DNA from: Bacillota bacterium
GTDB lineage: Bacteria; Bacillota; Clostridia; Christensenellales; SZUA-584
Assembly (NCBI GenBank): GCA_023406895.1
Contig: JAEXTV010000026.1
Span: forward strand, 24,660 to 88,659
Length of the DNA: 64,000 bases
Reading direction: 5' to 3'
The notes beneath the pieces are model-generated. The model was given only the letters and a program-made list of their open reading frames with translations. It did not search any database and was not told the DNA's origin. The position numbers were made by a program, and so were the translations under genes. Shown here one piece after another: positions 44,138 through 51,777 of the stretch. Each line of letters starts with the position of its first letter. The stretch's first letter is position 1.

Positions 44138-44521
44138 ATGTCATATTTCTTTTATATGAATGTGAATGTGGACAAAAATAACAATGATTTTATAAACAAA
44201 ACCCTAGTTGATCATGGGTTCTACGGTGCCAGAATCCTAAAAGAAAAAGAAGTACAAATTGATTCAGATATAAAAATTGGTAAGCTGATACGTATTGCTC
44301 TTTGGTTATCGGATGATTATCCGGAATATTTGAAAATAATAAATGAAATGAGAAAAGAATATAAAGCGATATATATATTGAAGCATTGGGAGGGAAAAGG
44401 TCGAATCACGCATATGTTTCCGACAGAAACGATTAACTGCGATGATTTAAGTATTAAGTTTCTTTCAGAAATCAACGATGATACTTTCTATCGCATAGAA
44501 TTCTTTAAGCGTTATTTTTAA
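44138..44521 (+). CDS. Hypothetical protein, AT-rich island gene 1
   Basis: A 127-residue soluble protein of unknown family, with mixed alpha/beta pattern and a high content of Lys, Ile, Asn and Asp (start MSYFFYMNVNVDKNNNDF). No signal peptide or membrane helix is present. Its DNA is far richer in A and T than that of glmS just upstream, as are the next three genes, a sign of recent transfer. The ATG at 44138 follows GGAGG inside the hairpin described at 44096-44136. Size and context would suit an immunity or regulatory protein, but nothing proves this. Confidence 0.65.
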   Translation: MSYFFYMNVNVDKNNNDFINKTLVDHGFYGARILKEKEVQIDSDIKIGKLIRIALWLSDDYPEYLKIINEMRKEYKAIYILKHWEGKGRITHMFPTETINCDDLSIKFLSEINDDTFYRIEFFKRYF

Positions 44522-44568
44522 TTGTTTAAATTAATTTGATGAACTTCTTGGATATAAGGAGGACTAAA

Positions 44569-44769
44569 ATGAAGCTATTTAATATATTTTTTTGGATTTA
44601 TATGGTTGTGGGATTGTTTATGACTATATTACTTGCTTTTTTTATTGAAAGTGAAAATGAGTTTTTTGTTTATTCACTGATTGTTGTAGGTCTAATAATT
44701 CTAAGAGTGGTAAGGTATTTTCTAAATATAAAGAAAGAGGGCAAAGAAGAAAGAGCTAAGTTTAATTGA
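44569..44769 (+). CDS. Small two-helix membrane protein, AT-rich island gene 2
   Basis: A 66-residue protein with two hydrophobic helices (about 5-27 and 33-53) and a basic, Lys/Glu-rich C-terminus. It has no recognised domain. The ATG at 44569 has AAGGAGG upstream at good spacing, and it starts 48 bases after the previous gene, so the two may be one transcript. Base composition is AT-rich. Confidence 0.6.
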   Translation: MKLFNIFFWIYMVVGLFMTILLAFFIESENEFFVYSLIVVGLIILRVVRYFLNIKKEGKEERAKFN

Positions 44770-44936
44770 GTAAGCGGAGACATTTTGCAAATTATTCACA
44801 AGGGAAAGAACATTTTGAGGGACACATCAAGACGATAAAGAAAACAATATACTTTATTTGTTTTTTACTAAGTGAAATTACGTAGAAAGCACAAAGAATG
44901 TATCAGTGAAAAGCACAAGATGAAAGGGCAGAAAAT

Positions 44937-45503
44937 ATGTTTCTTTCAAAAATGAAAAAAGCGATCACATTTAGAAATATAATGATTTCATTAGTATTTG
45001 TATGCATACTAATAAATTGTTTTAATTCAATTAATAACCGCAACAATTCGGGGTTACCCCCAATTGAGGCCTTGAAAAAGCAATATCCACAGATTGATCA
45101 AGATAATCTGGATTATCAATATATAATAATTGATGACTATTTATTCTATTGCATCACTGATTCAATTAGAGGCGTTGCTTTTAAAACTAATAATGATGGA
45201 TTTGTATTTGAATATTCAGTTAGCGCTCAGTCGCATTTGACGGAATATAGTGTAAAAAAAGTTATGGATGTGATTATAAATATAACAAAAATCGGCACAA
45301 AATATATAATAGAAATTTATACCAACGATATGAAAATGTATAACAATGATAAAGAACTTGTTTCCTTAAAATCACGAAGTGCGACTGACACTATGTGGGT
45401 GGACATTTGCGATATATCTCAAGAAATAGAAATCTATGCTATGTATAATGATCAAAAAAAATTAATTTTAGATAACAAAGCAATTGAGAAATTTTTTAGA
45501 TAG
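44937..45503 (+). CDS. Hypothetical membrane-anchored protein, AT-rich island gene 3
   Basis: A 188-residue protein with an N-terminal hydrophobic helix (about 16-32) and a polar remainder rich in Asn, Asp, Ile and Tyr. The helix ends in a region with C and N residues but no clear lipobox, so it is probably a membrane anchor. The domain is unknown. The layout matches the following gene (helix plus ~160 polar residues), but I see no strong sequence similarity. Start ATG at 44937 behind AAAGGG. The codon use is AT-rich. Confidence 0.6.
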   Translation: MFLSKMKKAITFRNIMISLVFVCILINCFNSINNRNNSGLPPIEALKKQYPQIDQDNLDYQYIIIDDYLFYCITDSIRGVAFKTNNDGFVFEYSVSAQSHLTEYSVKKVMDVIINITKIGTKYIIEIYTNDMKMYNNDKELVSLKSRSATDTMWVDICDISQEIEIYAMYNDQKKLILDNKAIEKFFR

Positions 45504-45519
45504 GAAAGGGCATTAGAAC

Positions 45520-46140
45520 ATGACACGCCGAAGAGTAATTATTATCATCATAGTTATTTTTCTTGTTGTGGTTTCTATTATTCTAGAAATTGCGCGTAAT
45601 AATTTCTGGACACAAAAAATAGCAGATAAAATAAACTCTTTGGAAGATGCATACGATTATGCTAAGGATATATATCCAAATAAAAAACAAAATCCCATCT
45701 TAATAGGGTATAATATTTATATACAGGGCAAAGACGATATAATTAGTTATAATCCAAACCAATATTTTTTTACATTTATGTATAACAGTAATCAACGAAT
45801 CCTTCGCACTGACATTTATATTGATACAAAAGAGAATTATGCGCACTATAAACAATATGAGGACAACTCATTGAAAGGCTATCATTCAAATTACCCGATT
45901 ACGTTTACCAAGGATAGTTTAATAAAAGCATTAGACTTACTTATTTCAGATAAAGATTTTGCGTCGTTGTTTAAAATTGACAACTCGCTAGAATTTACAA
46001 TTGACTGCGGGTATAACTTAAAAGAATTGGATGGAGAAGTAAATAAATGGATAGTACAAGTGGGTCCGTCAATAGAAAATATAAAATCCAGTTCATATGT
46101 AATTGATTTAGAGCGGAATCTACTGTCTAGACTTTCCTAG
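45520..46140 (+). CDS. Hypothetical membrane-anchored protein, AT-rich island gene 4
   Basis: A 206-residue protein beginning MTRRRVIIIIIVIFLVVVSIILEI, a basic start and a single anchor helix (about 6-24), then a hydrophilic domain of unknown family with repeated short beta-like strands (IGYNIYIQGKDD, YFFTFMYNSNQ). It follows the previous gene by 16 bases, so the two are likely a pair. Both would present their polar domains outside the membrane. A closing element for this AT-rich run is the return of GC-rich DNA after about 46.2 kb. Confidence 0.6.
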   Translation: MTRRRVIIIIIVIFLVVVSIILEIARNNFWTQKIADKINSLEDAYDYAKDIYPNKKQNPILIGYNIYIQGKDDIISYNPNQYFFTFMYNSNQRILRTDIYIDTKENYAHYKQYEDNSLKGYHSNYPITFTKDSLIKALDLLISDKDFASLFKIDNSLEFTIDCGYNLKELDGEVNKWIVQVGPSIENIKSSSYVIDLERNLLSRLS

Positions 46141-46253
46141 AGGGCCTTGAAAAATATAAAATCTTGGGTATTGAAATATGATGGCCTCCATTAAACTTTA
46201 CTTTTTACTGCTGCCCCATATTATGGTAATATCATATATAAGGCGGTGACTTT

Positions 46254-46337
46254 ATGGCTTTTGTGATCACTCAAATCGCGCGCAAGAGGAATCTTAAGCA
46301 GTACGATAACCTTCTTTTTGAAAGACTCATTTGGTGA
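46254..46337 (+). pseudogene. Truncated 5' copy of the zinc-ribbon protein gene at 48346
   Basis: Begins MAFVITQIARKRNLKQYDNL, which matches the start of the intact protein at 48346 (MASVITQIAKKW-like), and then drifts into a stop after 27 codons. The 40 bases before it, including CATATTATGGTAATATCA and AAGGCGGTGAC, match those before the intact gene. Only the promoter and the first ~20 codons were duplicated or kept. The macro-domain gene begins 70 bases later and may be read from this promoter. Confidence 0.6.
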
Positions 46338-46407
46338 TTGATCATTTACTGAAGATGACATTTTTGCGCCGTTCGCGGTGACATCAATCATATGAAAGGT
46401 TAATGAA

Positions 46408-47439
46408 ATGCCGCTGAATATCGTTCGAGATAATATCGTCCACATGAAAACAGACGCCATTGTCAATGCTGCCAACAGCGACCTGTCGCCGGGCGGCGGT
46501 GTATGCGGCTCTGTTTTCGATGCTGCCGGGTATGAACAAATGCAGCAGGCCTGCCGGAAGCTCGGCGGCTGCCCCACCGGCAGCGCCGTCATCACGCCGG
46601 GCTTTAACCTGCCTGCCAAATATGTGATTCACGCTGTGGGCCCCGTATGGCACGGTGGTCACAACGGGGAAGAAGCACAGCTGCGCGCGAGCTATCGTTC
46701 CGCTTTGGCGCTGGCCAAAAAGCATGGGTTGGAATCCATTGCATTCCCTCTCATATCATCGGGCATATACGGCTACCCCAAAGACAAGGCCCTGCACGTT
46801 GCCGTATGTGAAATCAGCCACTTTCTGATGGAAAACGACATGGACATATTTATTGTCGTTTACGACATGCACGCATTCCAGCTGTCCGAAAACCTGTTTG
46901 CGGGTGTGAGAAGCTATATCGACGATGTGTACGTGCAGCAAAGACGAGCGTATCCGCATCTTGCGCCGGGTGTGCTCACGGGCGAGTGCGCCCGCCGTAT
47001 GCAGCAAACGGATAACTCTATCGATAGCGAATGCGAATTATCATACGTGGCATCATCCAAATCGGTTCAAAGAATGCTCGAGGATGTGGTAAAGCAAACG
47101 GAGGAGACCTTTTCCGAATCGTTGCTGAGGTTGATCGGGGAAAAAGGAAAAACCGATGTGGAGGTTTACAAAAAAGCAAACATCGACCGTAAGCTGTTCT
47201 CGAAGATCCGCTCAAACCGGGATTATAAACCCTCGAAGCTGACAGTGCTGGCATTTGCGGTCGCGCTGGAGCTGAGCCTCGATGAAACGCAGGATTTGCT
47301 TGGCAGAGCGGGATACGTCTTATCCCATTCGCAAAAAGCCGATGTGATTGTCGAGTACTTTATTGCGCAAAAGAATTTTGATATATTCGAAATCAACGAA
47401 GCCTTGTTTGCCTTTGAACAGCCGCTGCTGGGCATATAG
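46408..47439 (+). CDS. Macro-domain protein with C-terminal helical domain
   Basis: A 343-residue protein. The first ~165 residues form a macro domain, which binds ADP-ribose or its derivatives: DAIVNAANSDLSPGGGVCGSVFDAAG, HAVGPVW and FPLISSGIYGYP are the classic loops, with N22 the key residue of the active hydrolase type. The rest is a connecting segment and then a helical domain (about 230-343; LLRLIGEKGKTDVEVYKKANIDRKLFSKIRSNRDYKPSKLTVLAFAVALEL) that resembles a helix-turn-helix module also found alone in clostridia. It may remove ADP-ribose from proteins or act as a sensor. The VWA gene follows about 100 bases later, a pair often seen together. Confidence 0.8.
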   Translation: MPLNIVRDNIVHMKTDAIVNAANSDLSPGGGVCGSVFDAAGYEQMQQACRKLGGCPTGSAVITPGFNLPAKYVIHAVGPVWHGGHNGEEAQLRASYRSALALAKKHGLESIAFPLISSGIYGYPKDKALHVAVCEISHFLMENDMDIFIVVYDMHAFQLSENLFAGVRSYIDDVYVQQRRAYPHLAPGVLTGECARRMQQTDNSIDSECELSYVASSKSVQRMLEDVVKQTEETFSESLLRLIGEKGKTDVEVYKKANIDRKLFSKIRSNRDYKPSKLTVLAFAVALELSLDETQDLLGRAGYVLSHSQKADVIVEYFIAQKNFDIFEINEALFAFEQPLLGI

Positions 47440-47464
47440 CGCCGTCTGCAACGGCTTGAAAAAT

Positions 47465-47489
47465 GTCGCTTTGCATGCGACTTTTTTTT
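47465..47489 (+). terminator. Terminator after the macro-domain gene
   Basis: Stem GTCGC / GCGAC, loop TTTGCAT, then eight Ts. A weak stem but a long T-run. Confidence 0.6.
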
Positions 47490-47540
47490 GTTCTGTTTTG
47501 GTATGCTGATCTCAATAAAAAGAGAAGGAGACAGGATACG

Positions 47541-48185
47541 ATGAATAATAATTTAACTGAATTGGTTTTTATATTGGACAGAAGCGGCTCAATGGCAGGG
47601 CTGGAGAGTGACACCATTGGCGGGTTCAACGGTATGCTGAGCAAGCAAAAAAAGGAACAGGGCGAGGCGATAGTGACAACCGTGCTGTTTGATAATTTAT
47701 ACGAAATTCTGCACGACAGAATCAACCTAGCCGGTGTGATGAACATCTCAGACAGCGATTATTATGTGCGCGGATGCACCGCGCTGCTCGATGCCATCGG
47801 CAAAACAATCAGCAAAATCAGCAACGCGCAAAAGCACACAGCCGAAAGTGAGCGCCCGGCCAAAACGCTGGTGGTCATCATAACCGACGGGCTGGAAAAC
47901 GCGAGCCGCGAGTATTCGGCCGAGAAAGTCAAGCAGATGATAGAAACAATGCAGAAAGATGAGAGCTGGGAATTTATATTTCTTGGCGCGAATATAGACG
48001 CGGTGAAAACAGCCCAAAGCGTAGGAATACGCGCGGACAGAGCCGCCAATTATCACGCGGACGGTGCGGGAACAGCGATTAACTATGAGAGCGTTTGCAG
48101 AGCGGCCAGCACAATTCGTACGCGAGGCAAGGTTTCAAGTGACTGGAAGGATGATATTGATATAGACTTTAAGGGCAGAAAGTAA
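47541..48185 (+). CDS. VWA-domain protein
   Basis: A 214-residue von Willebrand factor A domain protein. The metal site starts with DRSGSM (residues 12-17), with the acidic and threonine partners of a MIDAS further on (VIITDGLENAS). It has no signal peptide, so it is cytoplasmic, and the VWA domain spans almost the whole protein (about 5-190). It may bind a protein partner through Mg. It is similar to cytosolic VWA proteins paired with macro-domain proteins. I chose the ATG at 47541, with GAAGGAGA upstream. A terminator follows. Confidence 0.8.
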   Translation: MNNNLTELVFILDRSGSMAGLESDTIGGFNGMLSKQKKEQGEAIVTTVLFDNLYEILHDRINLAGVMNISDSDYYVRGCTALLDAIGKTISKISNAQKHTAESERPAKTLVVIITDGLENASREYSAEKVKQMIETMQKDESWEFIFLGANIDAVKTAQSVGIRADRAANYHADGAGTAINYESVCRAASTIRTRGKVSSDWKDDIDIDFKGRK

Positions 48186-48219
48186 AGATAATCAATACAG
48201 GTTAACATGTGATTTCTTG

Positions 48220-48265
48220 AAACGCCGATGCGCATTCATTTGGATGAGTACCGGCGTTTTTCTGT
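48220..48265 (+). terminator. Terminator after the VWA gene
   Basis: Arms AAACGCCG / CGGCGTTT (8 bp), partly paired inside, followed by TTTTCTGTTTT. Confidence 0.65.
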
Positions 48266-48287
48266 TTTAATCTGGTATACAGTTTAC

Positions 48288-48316
48288 TTTACATTATCGG
48301 CATAACCCTATATTAT
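48288..48316 (+). promoter_or_regulatory. Promoter of the zinc-ribbon protein gene
   Basis: TTTACA (48288-48293), 17 bases, TATTAT (48311-48316). A related but drifted sequence lies at about 46190-46250, before the broken copy. Confidence 0.55.
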
Positions 48317-48345
48317 GGAAATATCACAGAAAAGGCGGTGACTGT

Positions 48346-48882
48346 ATGGCTTCGGTGATCACCCAAATCGCGAAAAAATGGAGTTTGACAGAGCATGAGA
48401 CCCTTGTCTACGGGCGTGTCAACGACGTATTCGTCAATCTCACCTTTGTGAAACATGCTCGGAAAAACGACAGCATGCAAAATCCTAATTTAAATAAGTC
48501 TGTGGAGAACTATCTTTTAGAAGCGATCTTTCAGCCTAAATACGAATATGTCACGATTGATTTCTATGTGGACAGAAAAACCGACATTGACGAGCGGGAG
48601 GTCAGCGGCTTTCTGGAAGAACAGTACGAAAACTATAAAACCAGCTTGCCGACCTACGTGAAAGGGCATTTTGGCATCACGCTGTATCAGCGCGATACGC
48701 TGAATGTGAAGGCATCGTATGTGATCGATTTTCTGAAAGCGATGACCGGCTTTTTCAGCGAGCACGGGTATTTCAGCGGCTGCCAGAAATGCGGCAGCGA
48801 TGATAATCTGTCTCAGATCGTCTTTGCCGGGCGGGCAACGGAGATTTGCGAGAACTGCAGACTCAAGGAAGCATCGTTTTAG
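48346..48882 (+). CDS. Hypothetical protein with C-terminal zinc ribbon
   Basis: A 178-residue cytoplasmic protein. About 140 residues of unassigned alpha/beta sequence are followed by a zinc ribbon (GCQKCGSDDNLSQ with the second pair in EICENCRLK). Such ribbons often bind nucleic acid or another protein. The start MASVITQIAKKW is repeated in the truncated copy at 46254. GGCGGTGAC lies just before the ATG, an unusual ribosome site that is the same in both copies. It is in line with the macro and VWA genes but has its own promoter. Confidence 0.65.
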   Translation: MASVITQIAKKWSLTEHETLVYGRVNDVFVNLTFVKHARKNDSMQNPNLNKSVENYLLEAIFQPKYEYVTIDFYVDRKTDIDEREVSGFLEEQYENYKTSLPTYVKGHFGITLYQRDTLNVKASYVIDFLKAMTGFFSEHGYFSGCQKCGSDDNLSQIVFAGRATEICENCRLKEASF

Positions 48883-48899
48883 TGAAAAAGGATACTTTG

Positions 48900-49352
48900 A
48901 TGAGAATCAAACGTGCATTCATATTATTATTACTATTGACTGTAGCGCTTCTTTTCGGGTGTTCAGAAAAGCCAGAAATCAGAACCGATATTGAGCCGCT
49001 AATAAAGTATCTTCCAGATATGGGGATCACCGAGGCTGCGTGGTACGGAGGAACTAAGGATGATATGTTCTCAGGCGTTGGGCCTGCGACATATATCATT
49101 TACGGTACCGCTAAAGTCGGCGAGGAGTTCCTAAGCGAAATTGAGTCCAAATACTGTTGGAGCGAAGTTGAGCAAGACATTATTTTTGATTTTCTTAAAA
49201 GCAAAGCAATAAGCGATTATTTGGATGAAGAAGAGAATTACGTTTTCAGTCAAGATTTCTGTGACGACATTGCCAATACATATAAATTCGACGTTCTGGT
49301 TAACTTTGAAAAAGAGTCGATTGTGTTTTACTGGGAATATATTAATTTTTAG
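48900..49352 (+). CDS. Predicted lipoprotein, unknown function
   Basis: A 150-residue protein with a type II signal: MRIKRAFILLLLLTVALLFGC, where C21 is the lipidated residue. The mature part is acidic and shows no known domain. The ATG at 48900 is 17 bases after the stop of the zinc-ribbon gene, with AAAAAGGA upstream, so the two are probably co-transcribed. Confidence 0.65.
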   Translation: MRIKRAFILLLLLTVALLFGCSEKPEIRTDIEPLIKYLPDMGITEAAWYGGTKDDMFSGVGPATYIIYGTAKVGEEFLSEIESKYCWSEVEQDIIFDFLKSKAISDYLDEEENYVFSQDFCDDIANTYKFDVLVNFEKESIVFYWEYINF

Positions 49353-49446
49353 AATGAATTATTACTAGAGATATTGTGGGCGTGAGATAAAGTCGTTAAG
49401 TCTCTTTGGTTCAACTGTGATATAATGCCATGCAAAAGGTGAATTC

Positions 49447-49905
49447 ATGACTCAAAACGCATTAAACCAACTCAATGATGAGCAGCTCATTTGGGCCTGC
49501 ACGCAGCCGCTTATCTGGCAGGTGCGCGGCAAAGACCCTTTCACCAAAGCTCAGTATATGAAAACGCTCAGCGACGCACAGCGCGCGCTGTTCCTGTTTC
49601 AGGTGATGGTTGGCCACGCGCACCACGGCACGGCGCTGTTCTTTGAGCAAATCGCTTACATCGCCGAGTCTATGGATTTTTGGGCGGCGCTCAAGGCTTC
49701 TATGAAATATTTCAAAGATGAGCAAATGCTGAGCCTTGTCGGCAAAATGGAAGAGGCCTATATCGCGCTGAAGCAGGGCGAAAACTGCAGTGCCGTTTTG
49801 GATGCGCTTGATAAGCAGTATAACGAACGAATTCCCTCAACAATAAGCTTGATAGGCGCATGCATCCGCAGCAACCCGTGCGCGTTTATATCATTAGAAC
49901 AATAA
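49447..49905 (+). CDS. Hypothetical protein, helical
   Basis: A 152-residue cytoplasmic protein that is mainly helical by pattern. It starts MTQNALNQLNDEQLIWAC and includes the region VMVGHAHHGTALFFEQIAYIA with two adjacent histidines, and it ends with IRSNPCAFISLEQ. I do not recognise the family. The end resembles motifs in small orphan proteins that pair with toxins, but this is a weak resemblance. It is the first of three tightly spaced genes. Confidence 0.6.
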   Translation: MTQNALNQLNDEQLIWACTQPLIWQVRGKDPFTKAQYMKTLSDAQRALFLFQVMVGHAHHGTALFFEQIAYIAESMDFWAALKASMKYFKDEQMLSLVGKMEEAYIALKQGENCSAVLDALDKQYNERIPSTISLIGACIRSNPCAFISLEQ

Positions 49906-49938
49906 AAAAATTTTGAATTAAGACAGGAGAAAAGTCTA

Positions 49939-50328
49939 ATGGATGCTAAAAAGATTATCACGCTGGTGCTGTGCAGCCTTATCATCGCGGTCGGTATCAT
50001 TGTCGGCTCGGCGGTTTCATCTAGCACGCTGGCAGAGCGACCGCTGACAGGCAGCTTCACCGGCAGCTTAGATTCCTCTGAACCGGTGGAAACTGAAATC
50101 ATGGGAACCTATAGCCTCATGTACGATCTTGACATATTTCCGTCCAGCGAAAGTGCGGATTATGACGCCGAAAACGAAAGGCTTAAGTCGGAACTCGAAA
50201 GCGATATTATAAGCGGCAAATGGCCAAACTTTCCGTATGTGAGCATAAACGGGCAAATGTATTTTTCCAGAACAGCTGTGGAAGAATGGTTCGCGCAAAT
50301 GGGCAAAACACAGCTGGTGATTGAGTAA
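49939..50328 (+). CDS. Membrane-anchored protein with excisionase-like C-terminus
   Basis: A 129-residue protein. One N-terminal helix (about 6-28) is followed by a Ser/Pro-rich linker and a C-terminal segment IISGKWPNFPYVSINGQMYFSRTAVEEWF that has the look of the HTH_17/excisionase wing and second helix. If this is real the domain sits on whichever side of the membrane the polar tail faces, which I cannot determine. Its stop codon overlaps the next start (TAATG), so the two are coupled. The gene before ends 33 bases upstream. Confidence 0.55.
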   Translation: MDAKKIITLVLCSLIIAVGIIVGSAVSSSTLAERPLTGSFTGSLDSSEPVETEIMGTYSLMYDLDIFPSSESADYDAENERLKSELESDIISGKWPNFPYVSINGQMYFSRTAVEEWFAQMGKTQLVIE

Positions 50329-50780
50329 TGATTAGGGGATTAAGTTTTGAGGTACCAAATGATAGATTCCCGTTGTTGTATTTAATAACAAGGGGGATTG
50401 ATATTACCAAGTACTATTGGATTCTTGTTGAAGAGGACGTTCATAAAGACAACGATAGCTACTTTGAAAAAGACAGATACTCAGGTAGTGAGTTTGAATT
50501 GGTTATCAGAGAAGACAATTGCTATGTCGTTTTATTAAACCTTCAAGCCTACTGTGCCGAGAGTGATTTTGTCAGGCCGAAAAACTATAGTGAATTCTTA
50601 ACTGGCAAATGTCAATTGATAGTATTCGTCAATGACTGCTGTTATGTTGATATTTATGCAAAAGATATGGAGATAATAGAAAGAATAAAGCATAATGCTC
50701 AAAATAATGAGTTTAAAAATATTGAATATATAACAGAAGAAAATGATCCAAGGATGGGACTAGGAGGATTTTCAGCCTAG
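50328..50780 (+). CDS. DUF2691-like protein
   Basis: A 150-residue soluble protein. The start MIRGLSFEVPNDRFPLLYLI and the block ITKYYWILVEEDVH fit what I recall of DUF2691, a family of small Bacillus and clostridial proteins with no known function. The composition is richer in A and T than in its neighbours. It overlaps the previous gene by one base in a TAATG junction. The stop codon lies inside the stem of a probable terminator. Confidence 0.55.
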   Translation: MIRGLSFEVPNDRFPLLYLITRGIDITKYYWILVEEDVHKDNDSYFEKDRYSGSEFELVIREDNCYVVLLNLQAYCAESDFVRPKNYSEFLTGKCQLIVFVNDCCYVDIYAKDMEIIERIKHNAQNNEFKNIEYITEENDPRMGLGGFSA

Positions 50781-50803
50781 GCTATTGGTCAGCCTTGGTT
50801 TTT
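50776..50803 (+). terminator. Probable terminator after the DUF2691-like gene
   Basis: Arms CCTAGGCT / AGCCTTGG (one mismatch), loop ATTGGTC, then TTTTT. It overlaps the end of the convergent lipoprotein gene. Confidence 0.5.
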
Positions 50804-51265
50804 CATCTCAAAGCTCTCCGTCTTTCCGTCGATTGTGACCGTCACGGTGACGATTTTGTCTTTTTGAATCAGTGCTGTGCCGCTACCTCCGCCTTGCATC
50901 ACAAATGTTTTCTGCGTAATGGGATCATCAACGTGCTCTTCCTCTAAACTGCCGCTACTTGGACCGGCGTCAAAGTCGATTTTGAGCTGTTTCACTGAAG
51001 ACAGGTCAGATACATCTCCTTTATAGGTGACGGTCAGCTTGTGTTTTTCATTGGTATCGCAGCCGAGCACGCCGTCTTTTTCATAGAACTGCAGCGTGGA
51101 ATCCACCTTCATTTCGCCACTCCACGATTCGGATTCACCCTTGAAGACGAAATGATTCTCGATATAGTCGTCATTGCCGTTCACGGTGCTCTGCGTGCCG
51201 TCAGCCGCGCAGGCGCTGGAGAATAAGATCAAAAACAGCAAAAGTAGCGCGATCAATTTCTTCAT
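50789..51265 (-). CDS. Predicted lipoprotein, unknown function
   Basis: A 158-residue protein with a type II signal, MKKLIALLLLFLILFSSAC, and the lipidated residue C19. The mature part alternates beta-like strands (HKLTVTYKGD, VTVTVTIDGKTESFEM) and is likely an all-beta domain on the cell surface. No family is recognised. It is convergent with the DUF2691-like gene, and AGGAGCAG precedes the ATG. Confidence 0.65.
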   Translation of the reverse strand: MKKLIALLLLFLILFSSACAADGTQSTVNGNDDYIENHFVFKGESESWSGEMKVDSTLQFYEKDGVLGCDTNEKHKLTVTYKGDVSDLSSVKQLKIDFDAGPSSGSLEEEHVDDPITQKTFVMQGGGSGTALIQKDKIVTVTVTIDGKTESFEMKNQG

Positions 51266-51301
51266 GTCCTGCTCCTTGTATTGGAAATAATATATTCAAT
51301 A

Positions 51302-51333
51302 TACAATAAAAGCCGCTTCGCGTAAACGGCTTT
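51302..51333 (-). terminator. Terminator of the J-domain-like gene
   Basis: Stem AAAGCCG / CGGCTTT, loop of 11 bases. On the minus strand it is followed by TATTGT, 36 bases past the stop of the gene at 51369. Confidence 0.55.
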
Positions 51334-51368
51334 CTAACCAAGGTTCGCTAATGATAAAAAGAGACAGT

Positions 51369-51638
51369 TCATTCTTCACGCTGCATTTCGTCGTACACAA
51401 ACCGGTACAGCGCAAACAGTTCAGCTACGGCGGGATCGTCCACGTTGATATCCGGGTGGTACTTATTCAGTATGCCGCCCCATCCAAGCTCGGTGATTTC
51501 CTCTCTCATGTCGCGGTAGCGCTGAAGAAAGCCGAGCTGCACGTTGACCTCGGTCAGCATATCCCGGATGTGTTCAAGATCGATTAATATGGATTCAAAT
51601 TGCTCCTCTCGCGTGAGCTCCTTATCTTCTTCGCCCAT
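51369..51638 (-). CDS. Small protein with a J-domain-like HPD segment
   Basis: An 89-residue protein. A charged helical first half is followed by WGGILNKYHPDINVDDPAVAELFALYRFVYDEM, which contains the HPD triplet and following helix of a DnaJ J-domain, with only part of the usual 70-residue domain. It could stimulate DnaK or be a remnant of a J-protein that keeps only the HPD loop. The ATG at 51638 follows GGAGG. The open frame extends far upstream, but those residues are antisense to the methyltransferase and are not credible. Confidence 0.6.
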   Translation of the reverse strand: MGEEDKELTREEQFESILIDLEHIRDMLTEVNVQLGFLQRYRDMREEITELGWGGILNKYHPDINVDDPAVAELFALYRFVYDEMQREE

Positions 51639-51777
51639 ACGGTGCCTCCGAAAAGTTTTGTTTACTATTATGCTTGGGGGAGGGGTTTTCATACATCGGA
51701 GGGAAAAAAGGAGATTATTCGCTTGGCGAAGAATTGATAATATAATAATGCGCGGTGCGGCAAAGACGGGAGCCAGT

